Shown: positions 26,445 through 34,388, counted from the stretch's first letter. The stretch: DNA of 40,240 bases from Cyanobacteria bacterium OH_CDB_20 (GCA_023415935.1 JAEZIX010000029.1:1-40240), one strand, 5' to 3'. The notes: generated from the sequence alone by a model not told the origin. Numbers and translations are program-made.

Positions 26445-26510
26445 ATGACTGATATTATACATCTATACTCCTTAGAAGAAGACGACGATACACATATCCC
26501 TAATCTATAG
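26445..26510 (+). CDS. Candidate 21-residue acidic peptide or short RNA ending at a terminator
   Basis: ATG to TAG gives a 21-residue peptide with an acidic EEDDD stretch (MTDIIHLYSL then EEDDDTHIPNL). A strong plus-strand terminator stem begins at its stop codon, although no plus-strand gene lies upstream for over 3 kb. A short transcript must therefore start in this gap, and it may code this peptide or be a non-coding RNA of roughly 80-100 nt. No Shine-Dalgarno sequence precedes the ATG; TATTAT at 26453-26458 could instead be a -10 box for an RNA starting inside the frame. Coding is unproven. Confidence 0.3.
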   Translation: MTDIIHLYSLEEDDDTHIPNL

Positions 26511-26540
26511 CTATGAACCCCTAACTTCATAGCTTTTTTC
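26509..26540 (+). terminator. Orphan rho-independent terminator
   Basis: AGCTATGAA (26509-26517) and TTCATAGCT (26526-26534) form a 9-bp stem with an 8-nt loop, followed by a run of T. It works only on the plus strand and has no annotated plus-strand gene in front of it. Confidence 0.75.
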
Positions 26541-26830
26541 TATTTTAAAGGTAATTTTTAAAAAAATCCTAGTTTTTTGCACGATTATTTTCACTTTTTA
26601 CATATTTTTTTGCATTTTTATCAGATTTCACATTATATGTTTTATTTTTTAAAAAAAAAATTGTATTTTTTTGTTAATTTTTATTAACAAAGTAGCACAA
26701 ATAAATATTTACGTTGTTTAATTGAAATGCATCCAAAAAAATCAGGGAGAAGTAATTCAAAATTCCTGATTATTATGCACCGAATAACTCTACTAGACAG
26801 TTTATTATTTTCAGATAAAGGAGAACTTAT

Positions 26831-28579
26831 ATGATCAATGCAGTGGGCATGAATATGCCGGGAATTAGAAACCTCAAACAATCAACTCAAGAGAAACCAG
26901 AAACAACTACAACCCCTATTACAACAACTAGCCCGTATACACCAAAAACAAGCATGGCAATTAGAAATAATGCAATGGCAAACATTAATTTTGGTAATGC
27001 TGCTAATTCTAAAGCTGTTATTGAAGATTACCAAACATATATAAGAAATATTTTCGCTGCTAAAAAACCTATAATTATTGAAGCAACAGGTGCTGGTGGT
27101 CAAAATGCTCCATTGGCAATTGATAATTTTTACAACACCCAAAGCAAAAAAAGAGAATATCATGTATATTCTGACTCTCTAAAACAACCTGCAATGAAAA
27201 TTACAAAAACAACTGATAAAAAAGTTCTTCCTGAAGTAAGAGTTAAAACTGGTAAATTTGCGCCAATGGCGGAAATCATTGATAGAGAAATCGGCATCAG
27301 AATACAAGTTCTTCCTGGCTCTTCTGCAGAAACACCAGATGTATTCTCAATTGTAAACCCTGGAATTGTAAGAACAGGAAACGAAGAAAAAACTATCTCT
27401 TTCAAAGGCAAAGGTGAAGCACAAGTTGTTGTTTACAACAAAGAAGATAAAGTATATCAAGCAGCAGAAACATATGCTGGAAAAGGACTTGCTGATAAAG
27501 TAGAACGTGGTGACTTTGTTGAAACAATACAAACTGACAAACCTACTTTCATGGTTTTAGCTGGTGGATATGGTACAAGATTGTATGATTACACAGATTG
27601 CAAACCTGCTGCTAAATTGCCTACAGATCCAAGCTACTCACTAATGGGTAATGCTTTAGATCAAATCGCTAAAGCAGGATATCTTGATAAGGCCGCTGAT
27701 ACTAAACACCCATTCATCTACTTAACAGGTAAAGGTACTTTAGACGGCGCTAACGTTAGATCTAATATTCAGCAAGTAAACTTAGGCGATGGCGGATGTA
27801 TTGCAAAAGCTTTAGCAACAGGCAGTACAGCTACAGATAGCCCTCTAATAATCTTAAATGCTGATACAGTTACTAATGCTGATATCACAAGAGCATATGA
27901 AGCATACAAACAAAATACTGATGCAGCTATCCTTATTCCATACTATGAAGCTCCTGAATCAAGAGCAAAAGATTTTGGTCTAATGGCAGCTAATCCACTT
28001 GACAACGGCACTCTTGAAATCAAATCATTCGTTGAAAAACCAAGTACTTTAAAACTAGCAGAACCTGCTAAAGTTGAAGGTAAAAATAAATATATGGCAA
28101 ACCCTGGCATCTACATCATCGGACCTGAAGCCCTAAAAAGACTAAAAGCTATGGGTAAAGACCTGTTAAGCAATCCTAAAGAAATCGGATTAGCTAAAAA
28201 CTTCATTACTCCTCTTGTTGAAGATTGCCAAAAAGGAACATTCCTCAACTCTAAAGGTGAACCAATGAAATGCTACACTGCTCTACTTGAGAAAAAAGGC
28301 GGCGGAGCTGCATATTGGGATGATTTAGGAAAAGACTACACTATTCCTGAAACATTCAGATTAATGGCTAAAGAAACAGTAGAACATAAAGACACTCCTG
28401 AAAATCTATTCTACGGATTACCAAAATTCTTATTAGATGATGCGGTTAAAAACGTTGACTTGAATACAGGCGTTACATTTATGAATGAAGCAGCTAGAGA
28501 AAAATTTGCTAAATTCAAAGCTAAATACGGTGCAACTCTACTTATTGGAAACTGTATTGTATATGATTCAGTAGCATAA
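26831..28579 (+). CDS. Sugar nucleotidyltransferase with a large unknown N-terminal region
   Basis: 582 residues. From ~239 it is a GT-A type nucleotidyltransferase: LAGGYGTRL (244-251), then CKPAAKLP in the place of the usual PKP motif, LNADTVT for the metal Asp, SFVEKPS and NPGIYIIGPEAL. This resembles glucose-1-phosphate adenylyl- or uridylyltransferases that make activated sugars. The first ~235 residues are not recognised: a Thr/Pro-rich stretch (24-40), ANINFGNAA at 50-58, and then a beta-rich domain with LPGSSAETPD. Good GGAGA ribosome site. It ends at a terminator shared with the polymerase gene. The catalytic domain is fairly sure, but its sugar substrate and the N-terminal role are open. 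Confidence 0.82.
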   Translation: MINAVGMNMPGIRNLKQSTQEKPETTTTPITTTSPYTPKTSMAIRNNAMANINFGNAANSKAVIEDYQTYIRNIFAAKKPIIIEATGAGGQNAPLAIDNFYNTQSKKREYHVYSDSLKQPAMKITKTTDKKVLPEVRVKTGKFAPMAEIIDREIGIRIQVLPGSSAETPDVFSIVNPGIVRTGNEEKTISFKGKGEAQVVVYNKEDKVYQAAETYAGKGLADKVERGDFVETIQTDKPTFMVLAGGYGTRLYDYTDCKPAAKLPTDPSYSLMGNALDQIAKAGYLDKAADTKHPFIYLTGKGTLDGANVRSNIQQVNLGDGGCIAKALATGSTATDSPLIILNADTVTNADITRAYEAYKQNTDAAILIPYYEAPESRAKDFGLMAANPLDNGTLEIKSFVEKPSTLKLAEPAKVEGKNKYMANPGIYIIGPEALKRLKAMGKDLLSNPKEIGLAKNFITPLVEDCQKGTFLNSKGEPMKCYTALLEKKGGGAAYWDDLGKDYTIPETFRLMAKETVEHKDTPENLFYGLPKFLLDDAVKNVDLNTGVTFMNEAAREKFAKFKAKYGATLLIGNCIVYDSVA

Positions 28580-28599
28580 TTAGACTCATAATTTAAAAT

Positions 28600-28629
28600 A
28601 AAAAGAGCTTTATATCAAAAGCTCTTTTT
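28600..28629. terminator. Bidirectional rho-independent terminator
   Basis: AAAAAGAGCTT and AAGCTCTTTTT around TATATCAA, with A and T tails on the two sides. It overlaps the last codons of the convergent polymerase gene. Confidence 0.85.
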
Positions 28630-29796
28630 ATTTTGGTTTGGATGAATATACCCTAGGGTGACTATCCCTCTATCAAACTTTTTCTCAAGCCTATCAAAAA
28701 CCTGTGCAATCTTATCTGATTTAATATTATCTTCTTTTCGGAATAATCCTAATTGTTTAATACTTAAATCCTCAAATCCTGCAACATATATACCTGAAGA
28801 GCGATATAAAATTCCGTCTTGATACATTTTTTCAAAAAGAGAATCTACAATTTTTGAGAGTAAAAATTCACTATTAAGAGCATCTTGCAAAAATTCATTA
28901 TTAACCTGCATTCTGAAATCTTTTGTACGGAGCATTACAAATATATTTTTAGTCGCTAAATTCAAACTTCTAAGTTTTACACAAGTATTATGAAGATGCT
29001 TAAGCAAAGATTGCCTTATATAGTCTTTGTTATTGGAAAATTTTGGGAAAGATGATGTTCTTTGAAGTGACTTTGGTTTTTCTTCTGATGAAACATCTTT
29101 TATAACCGAAAAACCTTTGAGTTCATATTTAAGTTCAAGACCAACTTTTCCAAAGTTTTTCTTATAAAAATCATCTCCTCTTTCTATTAAATCATTGACA
29201 TAAAAAATACCGTAGCTTCTGAGTTTTGAAGCGGTTCTTCTTCCTATTCCCCATATCATCTCAATTTCCACATTGGTTATCTCGTCGATTAAATTGTCAG
29301 GTGTTATTTCTCTTAGAAAATCCCCTTTTTTAGCTTTCTCAACTGCAAGTTTTGCAAGCGTCTTAGACGGAGCAAGACCTATCGAAACAGGAATGCCTAC
29401 TCTGGTTTTTATGTCATTCCTTATTTGAGATATAAGTTCAAAATAACTCAGGTTAAATATTTTGTCCAAACCTGTTAAATCTAAAAAAGCCTCATCAATT
29501 GAATAAACCTCTACATGAGGCGAATATTCATAAAAAACTTCTCTTATTCTGACTGCAATATTGTGATAGTAGCCAATATCAGAAGACAAATAAATTGCGT
29601 TTGGGAATTCTCTTTTTGCCATAAAATAAGGCATCCCCATTCTAATCCCCAGTTTTTTTGCCTCATTTGAACGGGACACTACACATCCATCATTATTACT
29701 AAGAACACAAACTGCTTTTCCTGACAGTTCAGGGTTTTTAAGCTCTTCACAAGAGACAAAGAAGTTATTACAATCGATTAATGCAATTTTTTTCAT
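28615..29796 (-). CDS. umuC: Y-family DNA polymerase, UmuC type
   Basis: Error-prone translesion polymerase. 393 residues. The N-terminus ALIDCNNFFVSCE holds a catalytic Asp. LSNNDGCVVSRSNEAK is the UmuC signature, which separates it from DinB, and YSIDEAFLDLTG holds the catalytic Asp-Glu. A helix-hairpin-helix with IWGIGRRTASKLRSYG and a little-finger domain follow. The C-terminal tail is shorter than in E. coli UmuC. It lies downstream of the LexA-like gene on the same strand, an arrangement like umuDC, but a hairpin and T-run separate the two. SOS control is likely but no second operator copy is seen directly in front. Confidence 0.92.
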   Translation of the reverse strand: MKKIALIDCNNFFVSCEELKNPELSGKAVCVLSNNDGCVVSRSNEAKKLGIRMGMPYFMAKREFPNAIYLSSDIGYYHNIAVRIREVFYEYSPHVEVYSIDEAFLDLTGLDKIFNLSYFELISQIRNDIKTRVGIPVSIGLAPSKTLAKLAVEKAKKGDFLREITPDNLIDEITNVEIEMIWGIGRRTASKLRSYGIFYVNDLIERGDDFYKKNFGKVGLELKYELKGFSVIKDVSSEEKPKSLQRTSSFPKFSNNKDYIRQSLLKHLHNTCVKLRSLNLATKNIFVMLRTKDFRMQVNNEFLQDALNSEFLLSKIVDSLFEKMYQDGILYRSSGIYVAGFEDLSIKQLGLFRKEDNIKSDKIAQVFDRLEKKFDRGIVTLGYIHPNQNKKSF

Positions 29797-29823
29797 TTTT
29801 ATATCTACTCAAAACACTCAAAG

Positions 29824-29863
29824 CAAAAAAATAAGAAAGCGGATATTGGGATATACCCGCTTT
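29824..29863 (-). terminator. Terminator or attenuator between the LexA-like gene and umuC
   Basis: On the minus strand AAAGCGG and CCGCTTT (29863-29836) flank a 14-nt loop and are followed by CTTATTTTTTT. A second hairpin, AACCGA/TCGGTT (29867-29882), precedes it. Together they could end the repressor message or let only part of it run into umuC. Confidence 0.7.
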
Positions 29864-29921
29864 GGTAACCGACACTTCGGTTGGAAGGAACTTTAAATTG
29901 ACATTTTATAATTGAGAGGGA

Positions 29922-30497
29922 TTAAAGTTTTCTTGCAATACCTTGAGCTACACCAAAAATAACAAGTTCTCTTTCAGGTATTATATTAGGGTAACTTGAG
30001 TTTGCAGGCTGCAGCCAGACTTTGCCATCTTTTCTTCGGTATGTTTTAAGGGTATAACCGCCATCTACAAAAGCAACTACAACATCACCATCACGGGCGT
30101 CAGATTGTTTTTGTACAATTACCTTGTCGCCTTCAAAGATACCTAAATCTACCATTGAATCCCCTTGAACAGTAAAAAGAAATGTTGAAGGACTATTTAT
30201 AGAAAATTCTTCGTCGAGGGAAACTCTTTTTTCTATCATATCTTCTGCAACTGTTGCAAACCCTGCTCTTACAGAAGAAGTAAAAAGTACCGCTCCAAAT
30301 TCATCTTTTGCTATATAAAAGTGTCCATTTTTTTCTTCAATTAAACCTTCATCTCTGAATTTATTAAAATACTGCCATACTGAATTCTTATGCTTAAACC
30401 CAAATTCTTTTGCAATAATATCAAAACTAGGGAGCGCATCTTTTCCGTAGGTTTTCTTCAAGTTTTCAAAAAATGTTTTTTGTTTTTCTGTCATCAT
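29922..30497 (-). CDS. lexA: LexA/UmuD-type S24 repressor-protease
   Basis: 191 residues. The N-terminal winged-helix-like part (~5-60) includes FDIIAKEFGFKHKNSVWQYFNKF, comparable to LexA's DNA-binding domain. The cleavage site is A78-G79 in RAGFATVAED, the catalytic Ser is S114 in QGDSM and the Lys is K151 in YTLKTYRR, so RecA-stimulated self-cleavage is expected. The next gene downstream is a UmuC-type polymerase. Two ATG codons in tandem (30497, 30494) are possible starts; there is no ribosome site and a TATAAT box ends 9 nt before the first. A palindrome overlaps that promoter, consistent with autorepression. Confidence 0.9.
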   Translation of the reverse strand: MMTEKQKTFFENLKKTYGKDALPSFDIIAKEFGFKHKNSVWQYFNKFRDEGLIEEKNGHFYIAKDEFGAVLFTSSVRAGFATVAEDMIEKRVSLDEEFSINSPSTFLFTVQGDSMVDLGIFEGDKVIVQKQSDARDGDVVVAFVDGGYTLKTYRRKDGKVWLQPANSSYPNIIPERELVIFGVAQGIARKL

Positions 30498-30506
30498 AAT
30501 AATTTT

Positions 30507-30542
30507 ATTATAGACACATGTCTATATGTTTGTCAATAGACA
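30507..30542 (-). promoter_or_regulatory. lexA promoter with palindromic operator
   Basis: On the minus strand TTGACA (30536-30531), 18 bp, and TATAAT (30512-30507). The palindrome TATAGACA-CA-TGTCTATA (30509-30526) covers the -10 box and spacer. A third half-site ATAGACA (30536-30542) overlaps the -35 box. The layout is that of an autoregulated SOS repressor. The half-site TAGACA is not that of the E. coli, Bacillus or cyanobacterial LexA boxes as I know them. Confidence 0.75.
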
Positions 30543-30605
30543 TTCTCAAAATTTAAAATTTCTGTTATCATTAGAAAAATAAAGCAAAAACAGAAGGAGT
30601 TTATT

Positions 30606-31106
30606 ATGGCTAAAGAATGCAGTTTTGACGTGGTTTCGGAATTTGATAAACAAGAACTCGTAAACGCCGTGGATCAAGTTAACAGAGAGTTAACATCAAG
30701 GTTTGACCTTAAAAATTCCAACTCTAATGTTGAGCTAGACGCGGATAAAACCATTACAATTACTACAAGTGACGATATGAAACTTAGGAATATTATTGAT
30801 ATTTTGCAATCTAAACTTGCAAAAAGAAATCTGAGCATAAAAATACTAGACCCGCAATCAATCGAAAACGCACTAGGCGGGAATGTTAGACAGGTTTTTA
30901 AACTAAAAAAAGGACTAACTACAGAACTTGCTAAAAGAATTGCAGCAGATATAAAAAATTCAAAAATAAAAGTTCAAGCATCTATCCAAGGTGATCAGGT
31001 AAGAGTTTCAGGAAAAGACAAAGATGATTTGCAGGCTGTTATAAAACTTCTTCGAGAAAATGAAGAAATATATGATGCCCCGCTTCAATTTACAAACTAC
31101 AGATAA
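30606..31106 (+). CDS. yajQ: YajQ family nucleotide/RNA-binding protein
   Basis: 166 residues, the full family length. Members are small soluble proteins with two ferredoxin-like folds; some have been reported to bind cyclic di-GMP or nucleic acid. The family start CSFDVVSEFDKQELVNAVDQ is shared here (MAKECSFDVVSEFDKQEL), followed by TSRFDLKNSNSNVEL and the C-terminal VRVSGKDKDDLQAVIKLLRE. A strong AGAAGGAG ribosome site is present. It is divergent from lexA. The actual ligand in this organism is unknown. Confidence 0.93.
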   Translation: MAKECSFDVVSEFDKQELVNAVDQVNRELTSRFDLKNSNSNVELDADKTITITTSDDMKLRNIIDILQSKLAKRNLSIKILDPQSIENALGGNVRQVFKLKKGLTTELAKRIAADIKNSKIKVQASIQGDQVRVSGKDKDDLQAVIKLLRENEEIYDAPLQFTNYR

Positions 31107-31110
31107 ATAG

Positions 31111-31138
31111 AAAATGCCGGTATTTAAACCGGCATTTT
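31111..31138. terminator. Bidirectional rho-independent terminator
   Basis: AAAATGCCGG and CCGGCATTTT around TATTTAAA, between convergent yajQ and the Spy-like gene. Confidence 0.9.
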
Positions 31139-31157
31139 ATTTGGGAGTCAATACATA

Positions 31158-31730
31158 TTAGTCTTCAGGAGCTTCATCTCTCGGTGGGAACGGGCATCCT
31201 GGACCATTTCTGAATTTTTCTTTCATTTTAACTTCACGTTCTTGTTTCATTTTTTGAAGTTCTGTCTTTTGAACAGGAGTCAGTATTGACTCAAACTTTT
31301 GCATATTTGCTTCTCTTATTTCATGAAGTTTTTCTCTATCTTTTTTAATATCAGCTCTTAAAGCATCTATTTTTTTAGATTTTTCAGCATCTGAAACATT
31401 AGACTCAGATATCGTTCTAATTTGGGCCTTTTTAGCTCTTATACTGTTTATTATCGGCTCCATTTTTTTCTTGTCAGCTTCTCTGTTTTTATCCAACTTT
31501 TGTTTTTGTTCATCAGTTAAATTCAAACGCTTGTCCATTTCGGCTTTACGTTTTTCATGTTCTGCCTTGAATTTTGCTCTATCTTCAGCAGACATTTGAT
31601 GAAATGGGGGAGGACCCATTTTTGAATGCGGGCATCTTGAATAATTATATTCGCCTGCACTTGCAATGTTTAAAGTAGAAAATCCGACAACAGCCGCTAT
31701 TAAAACTGGCATTATAAATTTTTTATTCAT
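31158..31730 (-). CDS. Spy/CpxP-like periplasmic protein (LTxxQ motifs)
   Basis: 190 residues. A Sec signal peptide runs to ASA at residue 25. The mature protein is highly charged and helical, with the two LTxxQ signatures of the Spy/CpxP/ZraP/CnrX fold: LTDEQKQKL and LTPVQKTEL. Potential metal ligands cluster at both ends: CPHSKM and PPPFHQM near the N-terminus, and GCPFPP near the C-terminus. Relatives act as periplasmic chaperones or metal sensors. The ATG follows AAAGGAG, 15 bp after the sigma factor stop, so it is probably the last gene of the sigma operon and either a target or the periplasmic sensor of the system. Confidence 0.88.
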   Translation of the reverse strand: MNKKFIMPVLIAAVVGFSTLNIASAGEYNYSRCPHSKMGPPPFHQMSAEDRAKFKAEHEKRKAEMDKRLNLTDEQKQKLDKNREADKKKMEPIINSIRAKKAQIRTISESNVSDAEKSKKIDALRADIKKDREKLHEIREANMQKFESILTPVQKTELQKMKQEREVKMKEKFRNGPGCPFPPRDEAPED

Positions 31731-31745
31731 TTTTTTAATCTCCTT

Positions 31746-32237
31746 TCAGATTAAGTCTTCTAAGATAACGCTTAGTTCTTTTCTTGCGTTAAATAGTCTG
31801 GATTTTACGGTTCCCACCGGTTTTTTTATCTTCTTGGAAATTTCCTCGTAACTAAGTTCTTCGATTTCGTACATAACTACGATTTCTTTAAATTTTGGTT
31901 TTAAAGAATTAATTGCATCAATTATTCTTTTTTGTCTTTGTTTTTGTTGAAATTCATTTTCAGGATTATTGTTATCATCTTTAACATTTATAATCTCCTG
32001 TTCGTCTGAAACCGTTATCTGACTTTTTTTAAAATAAGAAGACTTCAAGTAATCTCGACAAACGTTTGCGGCAACCACACTAATCCAGCTTTTAAATTTG
32101 CCATCTTCGTTATATTTATCAAGATTTTTCCAGGTACGAATATATACCTCTTGTTCAATATCCTCATTATTTTGACCTGTAATATTTCTGATAATCTTGC
32201 GGATATTGTGTTTGTAGTTATCGATAATTTTTTTCAA
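31746..32237 (-). CDS. ECF-type RNA polymerase sigma factor
   Basis: 163 residues. Region 2 reads DIEQEVYIRTWKNLDKY and FKSWISVVAANVCRDYLK; region 4 reads LKPKFKEIVVMYEIEELSYEEISKKI and PVGTVKSRLFNARKEL. There is no region 1 or 3, as expected for an ECF factor. The start is TTG at 32237, supported by an AGGAAG six bases upstream; I see no ATG that fits better. It follows the anti-sigma gene by 24 bp and precedes the Spy-like gene. The promoter before the operon has ECF-type boxes, so autoregulation is likely. Confidence 0.93.
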   Translation of the reverse strand: MKKIIDNYKHNIRKIIRNITGQNNEDIEQEVYIRTWKNLDKYNEDGKFKSWISVVAANVCRDYLKSSYFKKSQITVSDEQEIINVKDDNNNPENEFQQKQRQKRIIDAINSLKPKFKEIVVMYEIEELSYEEISKKIKKPVGTVKSRLFNARKELSVILEDLI

Positions 32238-32261
32238 ACTTGCTCTTCCTATTGTCTAATC

Positions 32262-32603
32262 CTAGATATCAATTAAGCCGTAATCGTCAGTCGGCATTCC
32301 TATTTCATAGAAATACCCATGGTCAGAATATTTTAGCTGTGACAATTTATAATTATCAATAGAAACGGGAATAATAGCCCCAAGAACTATAGATAACATC
32401 AAAAAACAAGCAGCTATAGTTGCGCGCAATTTAGCAGCCGATTTTTTCTTGTATACATCTTTTACTTCTTTTATAAGAGATGATACTTTTTCTTGCTTTT
32501 CGTATTCTTTTTGGCAATCTTCACACTCATTTAAATGGTGTTTAAAATCATCATCATTTGCGAAAATAAAATATGATTCGTACTTATCGCATTTATTTGA
32601 CAT
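32262..32603 (-). CDS. Anti-sigma factor with ZAS zinc motif and one membrane span
   Basis: 113 residues. The N-terminal cytoplasmic part has the ZAS motif HxxxCxxC (H23, C27, C30 in HLNECEDC), with C5 as a possible further ligand. A Lys-rich stretch (50-60) precedes one membrane helix (~61-82). The short ~30-residue C-terminus would be periplasmic and ends in MPTDDYGLIDI. It should hold the ECF sigma factor at the membrane until a signal arrives. It is the first gene of the trio, with GAAAGG upstream of the ATG; anti-sigma genes more often follow their sigma gene. Confidence 0.88.
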   Translation of the reverse strand: MSNKCDKYESYFIFANDDDFKHHLNECEDCQKEYEKQEKVSSLIKEVKDVYKKKSAAKLRATIAACFLMLSIVLGAIIPVSIDNYKLSQLKYSDHGYFYEIGMPTDDYGLIDI

Positions 32604-32649
32604 TAATAAAAGCCTTTCGTTGTTTTTAATTTATTTACCTTACATTATA

Positions 32650-32676
32650 TAGAACGATTCATTATTTTTAAAGTTC
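32650..32676 (-). promoter_or_regulatory. ECF-type promoter of the anti-sigma/sigma/Spy operon
   Basis: On the minus strand GAACTT (32676-32671), a 17-bp spacer and TCTA (32653-32650). This matches the GAACTT/TCT plan of RpoE-like ECF promoters. A TATAAT (32649-32644) directly follows but lacks a properly spaced -35 box. Autoactivation by the sigma factor of this operon is inferred. Confidence 0.6.
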
Positions 32677-32865
32677 ATTTTTTGTCTGTTAATCAATTTT
32701 GTATACCTCTTTTATTCTTGGGACACAAGTAATTTTATACAAGTAACTTAACTCAAAAAACATTAAAAGCAACAAACGTAGACTATATCAAATACAAATA
32801 GCGTAAAAAATCACATAGTTTTTAACAAACTAATACAAATAATTATATTAAATAACTTTATAACC

Positions 32866-32894
32866 TTGCCATATATATGAAAAAAACATATTAT
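32866..32894 (+). promoter_or_regulatory. Probable promoter of radical-SAM copy 4
   Basis: TTGCCA (32866-32871), a 17-bp spacer and TATTAT (32889-32894). Transcription would begin near 32901, leaving a leader of about 55 nt before the ATG at 32956. Confidence 0.45.
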
Positions 32895-32955
32895 AAAAAT
32901 GCATTTGTAGTTTGTTTTTAAGCTACTTGAGTAAATTATAGATAGAAGATTTAAT

Positions 32956-33957
32956 ATGAATAAAAAGTATAAATGTAGATTTTTAAATCACGGATTATTT
33001 ATTTCTTTCGATCACTTCCGTCATTGCCATCTGTGCGTTCATGCACCTGACAGTCGCTGTTCTAACAGAATAGTAGACTATAATGGCCCTAAAGACAAAA
33101 TTGATTGGAATCTCATTTTTGAGACTAAGGAAAAACTAGCTAAACAAATGGAAATTGGTAATTTCCCTGATTTTTGTAAAGGATGTTCTTGGATTGAAGA
33201 AATTGAGGAACAAAATTTTATAGAAGATAACAAAAGATACATAGACATAGTATGGATTGCACATTTTAATCATTGCAATAGCAAATGCACATATTGCTAT
33301 ATTAATGAACAAGATTTTTTAAGTAAGGGATATGATCTTGTTCCACTATTTAAGACAATGTTTGAAAAAGACCTTTACGATATAGAAAATGGCGATATTT
33401 CTTTTGGTTTTGGCGAACCAACTCTGTTACCTGCTTTCGATAAATTAATAAAACTTTTGAAAAAAAATGGAATTAAAAAATTTGCAATATACACAAACGG
33501 AATAAAATATAGTAACACTATTGGGGATGCCCTCGCCTCAAGTGATACTGAAATGTATATTGTTGTTTCAATGGATTCAGGAACAAGAGAAACATACAAA
33601 AAAATTAAAAAAGTTGATAAATTTAACGACGTATGCAAAAACATAAAAAAATATGTACAAAAAGCAACTAAATATAGAGCAGATCAATTTGAAGTAAAAT
33701 TTATTATTGTACCCGGTATAAACGACACTATAGATGAAGTTAAAAGCTGGTATGATTTATGTGTAAATAAACTGGGAGTTAAGGCTTTAAGTTTTGATAT
33801 TGAAGAACACTGGTATATCGAAAATAAAGACAATATTCCTGCCCACATATATGATTTATGCAAATACGTCAAAAACCAATCTGAAATTGATAAAATAAAG
33901 TTTAAATTCTTCGACAGGGCAGCTTTATTAGATATTGAGAGTTTTAGCTATTCATAA
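32956..33957 (+). CDS. Radical-SAM protein with N-terminal cysteine domain, copy 4 (distant locus)
   Basis: 333 residues, same family as the trio near the left end. Core motif CNSKCTYC (C107, C111, C114) with GFGEPT in the SAM position. The N-terminal domain has C7, then C24 and C27 where the other copies have adjacent cysteines, KIDWN for the IDWD element, and C74-x2-C77. DSGTRETYKKIKKV and FDIEEHWYIENKDNIP match the shared signatures. It is monocistronic, and its stop overlaps the convergent rsfS by 10 bp. Substrate unknown. Confidence 0.9.
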   Translation: MNKKYKCRFLNHGLFISFDHFRHCHLCVHAPDSRCSNRIVDYNGPKDKIDWNLIFETKEKLAKQMEIGNFPDFCKGCSWIEEIEEQNFIEDNKRYIDIVWIAHFNHCNSKCTYCYINEQDFLSKGYDLVPLFKTMFEKDLYDIENGDISFGFGEPTLLPAFDKLIKLLKKNGIKKFAIYTNGIKYSNTIGDALASSDTEMYIVVSMDSGTRETYKKIKKVDKFNDVCKNIKKYVQKATKYRADQFEVKFIIVPGINDTIDEVKSWYDLCVNKLGVKALSFDIEEHWYIENKDNIPAHIYDLCKYVKNQSEIDKIKFKFFDRAALLDIESFSYS

Positions 33958-34340
33958 ATCGAATATTCTTTTGATGCTTCTTTCCAGGTAGCTTCATCCA
34001 TTCTTAGAGCATGATTCCAAAACTTTTCGATTGCATAAGTTTCTCTTTCTTCTTTATGAAGAACATGGACTATTACATCACCATAATCAAGAAGATTCCA
34101 CCTATTTTTAAGGTCATTTTCTTCTCCAACAGGAATTCTCTCAAAGTTCTTTTTTACAGCATCTCTAACGGCATAAGTTAGTGCTTTTACCTGTGTTGTT
34201 GCATCTGCTGAACAAATTACAAAATAATCTGCCAAAACTGAAACATTTGCTATATTTAAAATTGAAATATCTTTTGCTTTTCTATCGTCTAGAACTCTTG
34301 CGATAACACTTGCAAACTTTTGTGATGAAATCTCTTTCAC
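33948..34340 (-). CDS. rsfS: Ribosomal silencing factor RsfS
   Basis: 130 residues of the Iojap/RsfS family, which binds ribosomal protein uL14 and blocks subunit joining when nutrients are scarce. Family hallmarks are VLADYFVICSADATTQVKAL and NRWNLLDYGDVIVHVLHKEERETYAIEKFW. The ATG follows a GAAAGAAGTG-type region (CTTCTTTCTCC on the plus strand). It lies 48 bp downstream of the comM-like gene on the same strand. Confidence 0.95.
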   Translation of the reverse strand: MKEISSQKFASVIARVLDDRKAKDISILNIANVSVLADYFVICSADATTQVKALTYAVRDAVKKNFERIPVGEENDLKNRWNLLDYGDVIVHVLHKEERETYAIEKFWNHALRMDEATWKEASKEYSIYE

Positions 34341-34388
34341 TTCTTTCTCCTACATTTCTATAAGAAAATTATAACATAAGCATAAATG

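Larger units (their letters stand above)
26276..26830. other. 555-bp intergenic region, very AT-rich
   Basis: It lies between divergent genes. Besides the candidate 21-residue frame and terminator listed separately, it holds long A and T runs (26543-26690) and, in the probable leader of the next gene, an inverted repeat AATCAGG (26740-26746) / CCTGATT (26765-26771). I see no tRNA, no riboswitch that I recognise and no longer reading frame of convincing quality. Confidence 0.6.
32604..32955. other. 352-bp divergent intergenic region
   Basis: It holds the ECF-type promoter facing left and a promoter facing right, both listed separately. A 13-codon frame at 32877 (MKKTYYKNAF...) has no ribosome site and no conserved look. 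I see no structured RNA or terminator here. Confidence 0.6.

Noticed and set aside
32877..32918. 13-codon frame MKKTYYKNAF... as a RiPP precursor for radical-SAM copy 4
   Set aside because: No ribosome site, wholly AT-driven composition, and it overlaps the probable promoter -10 region.
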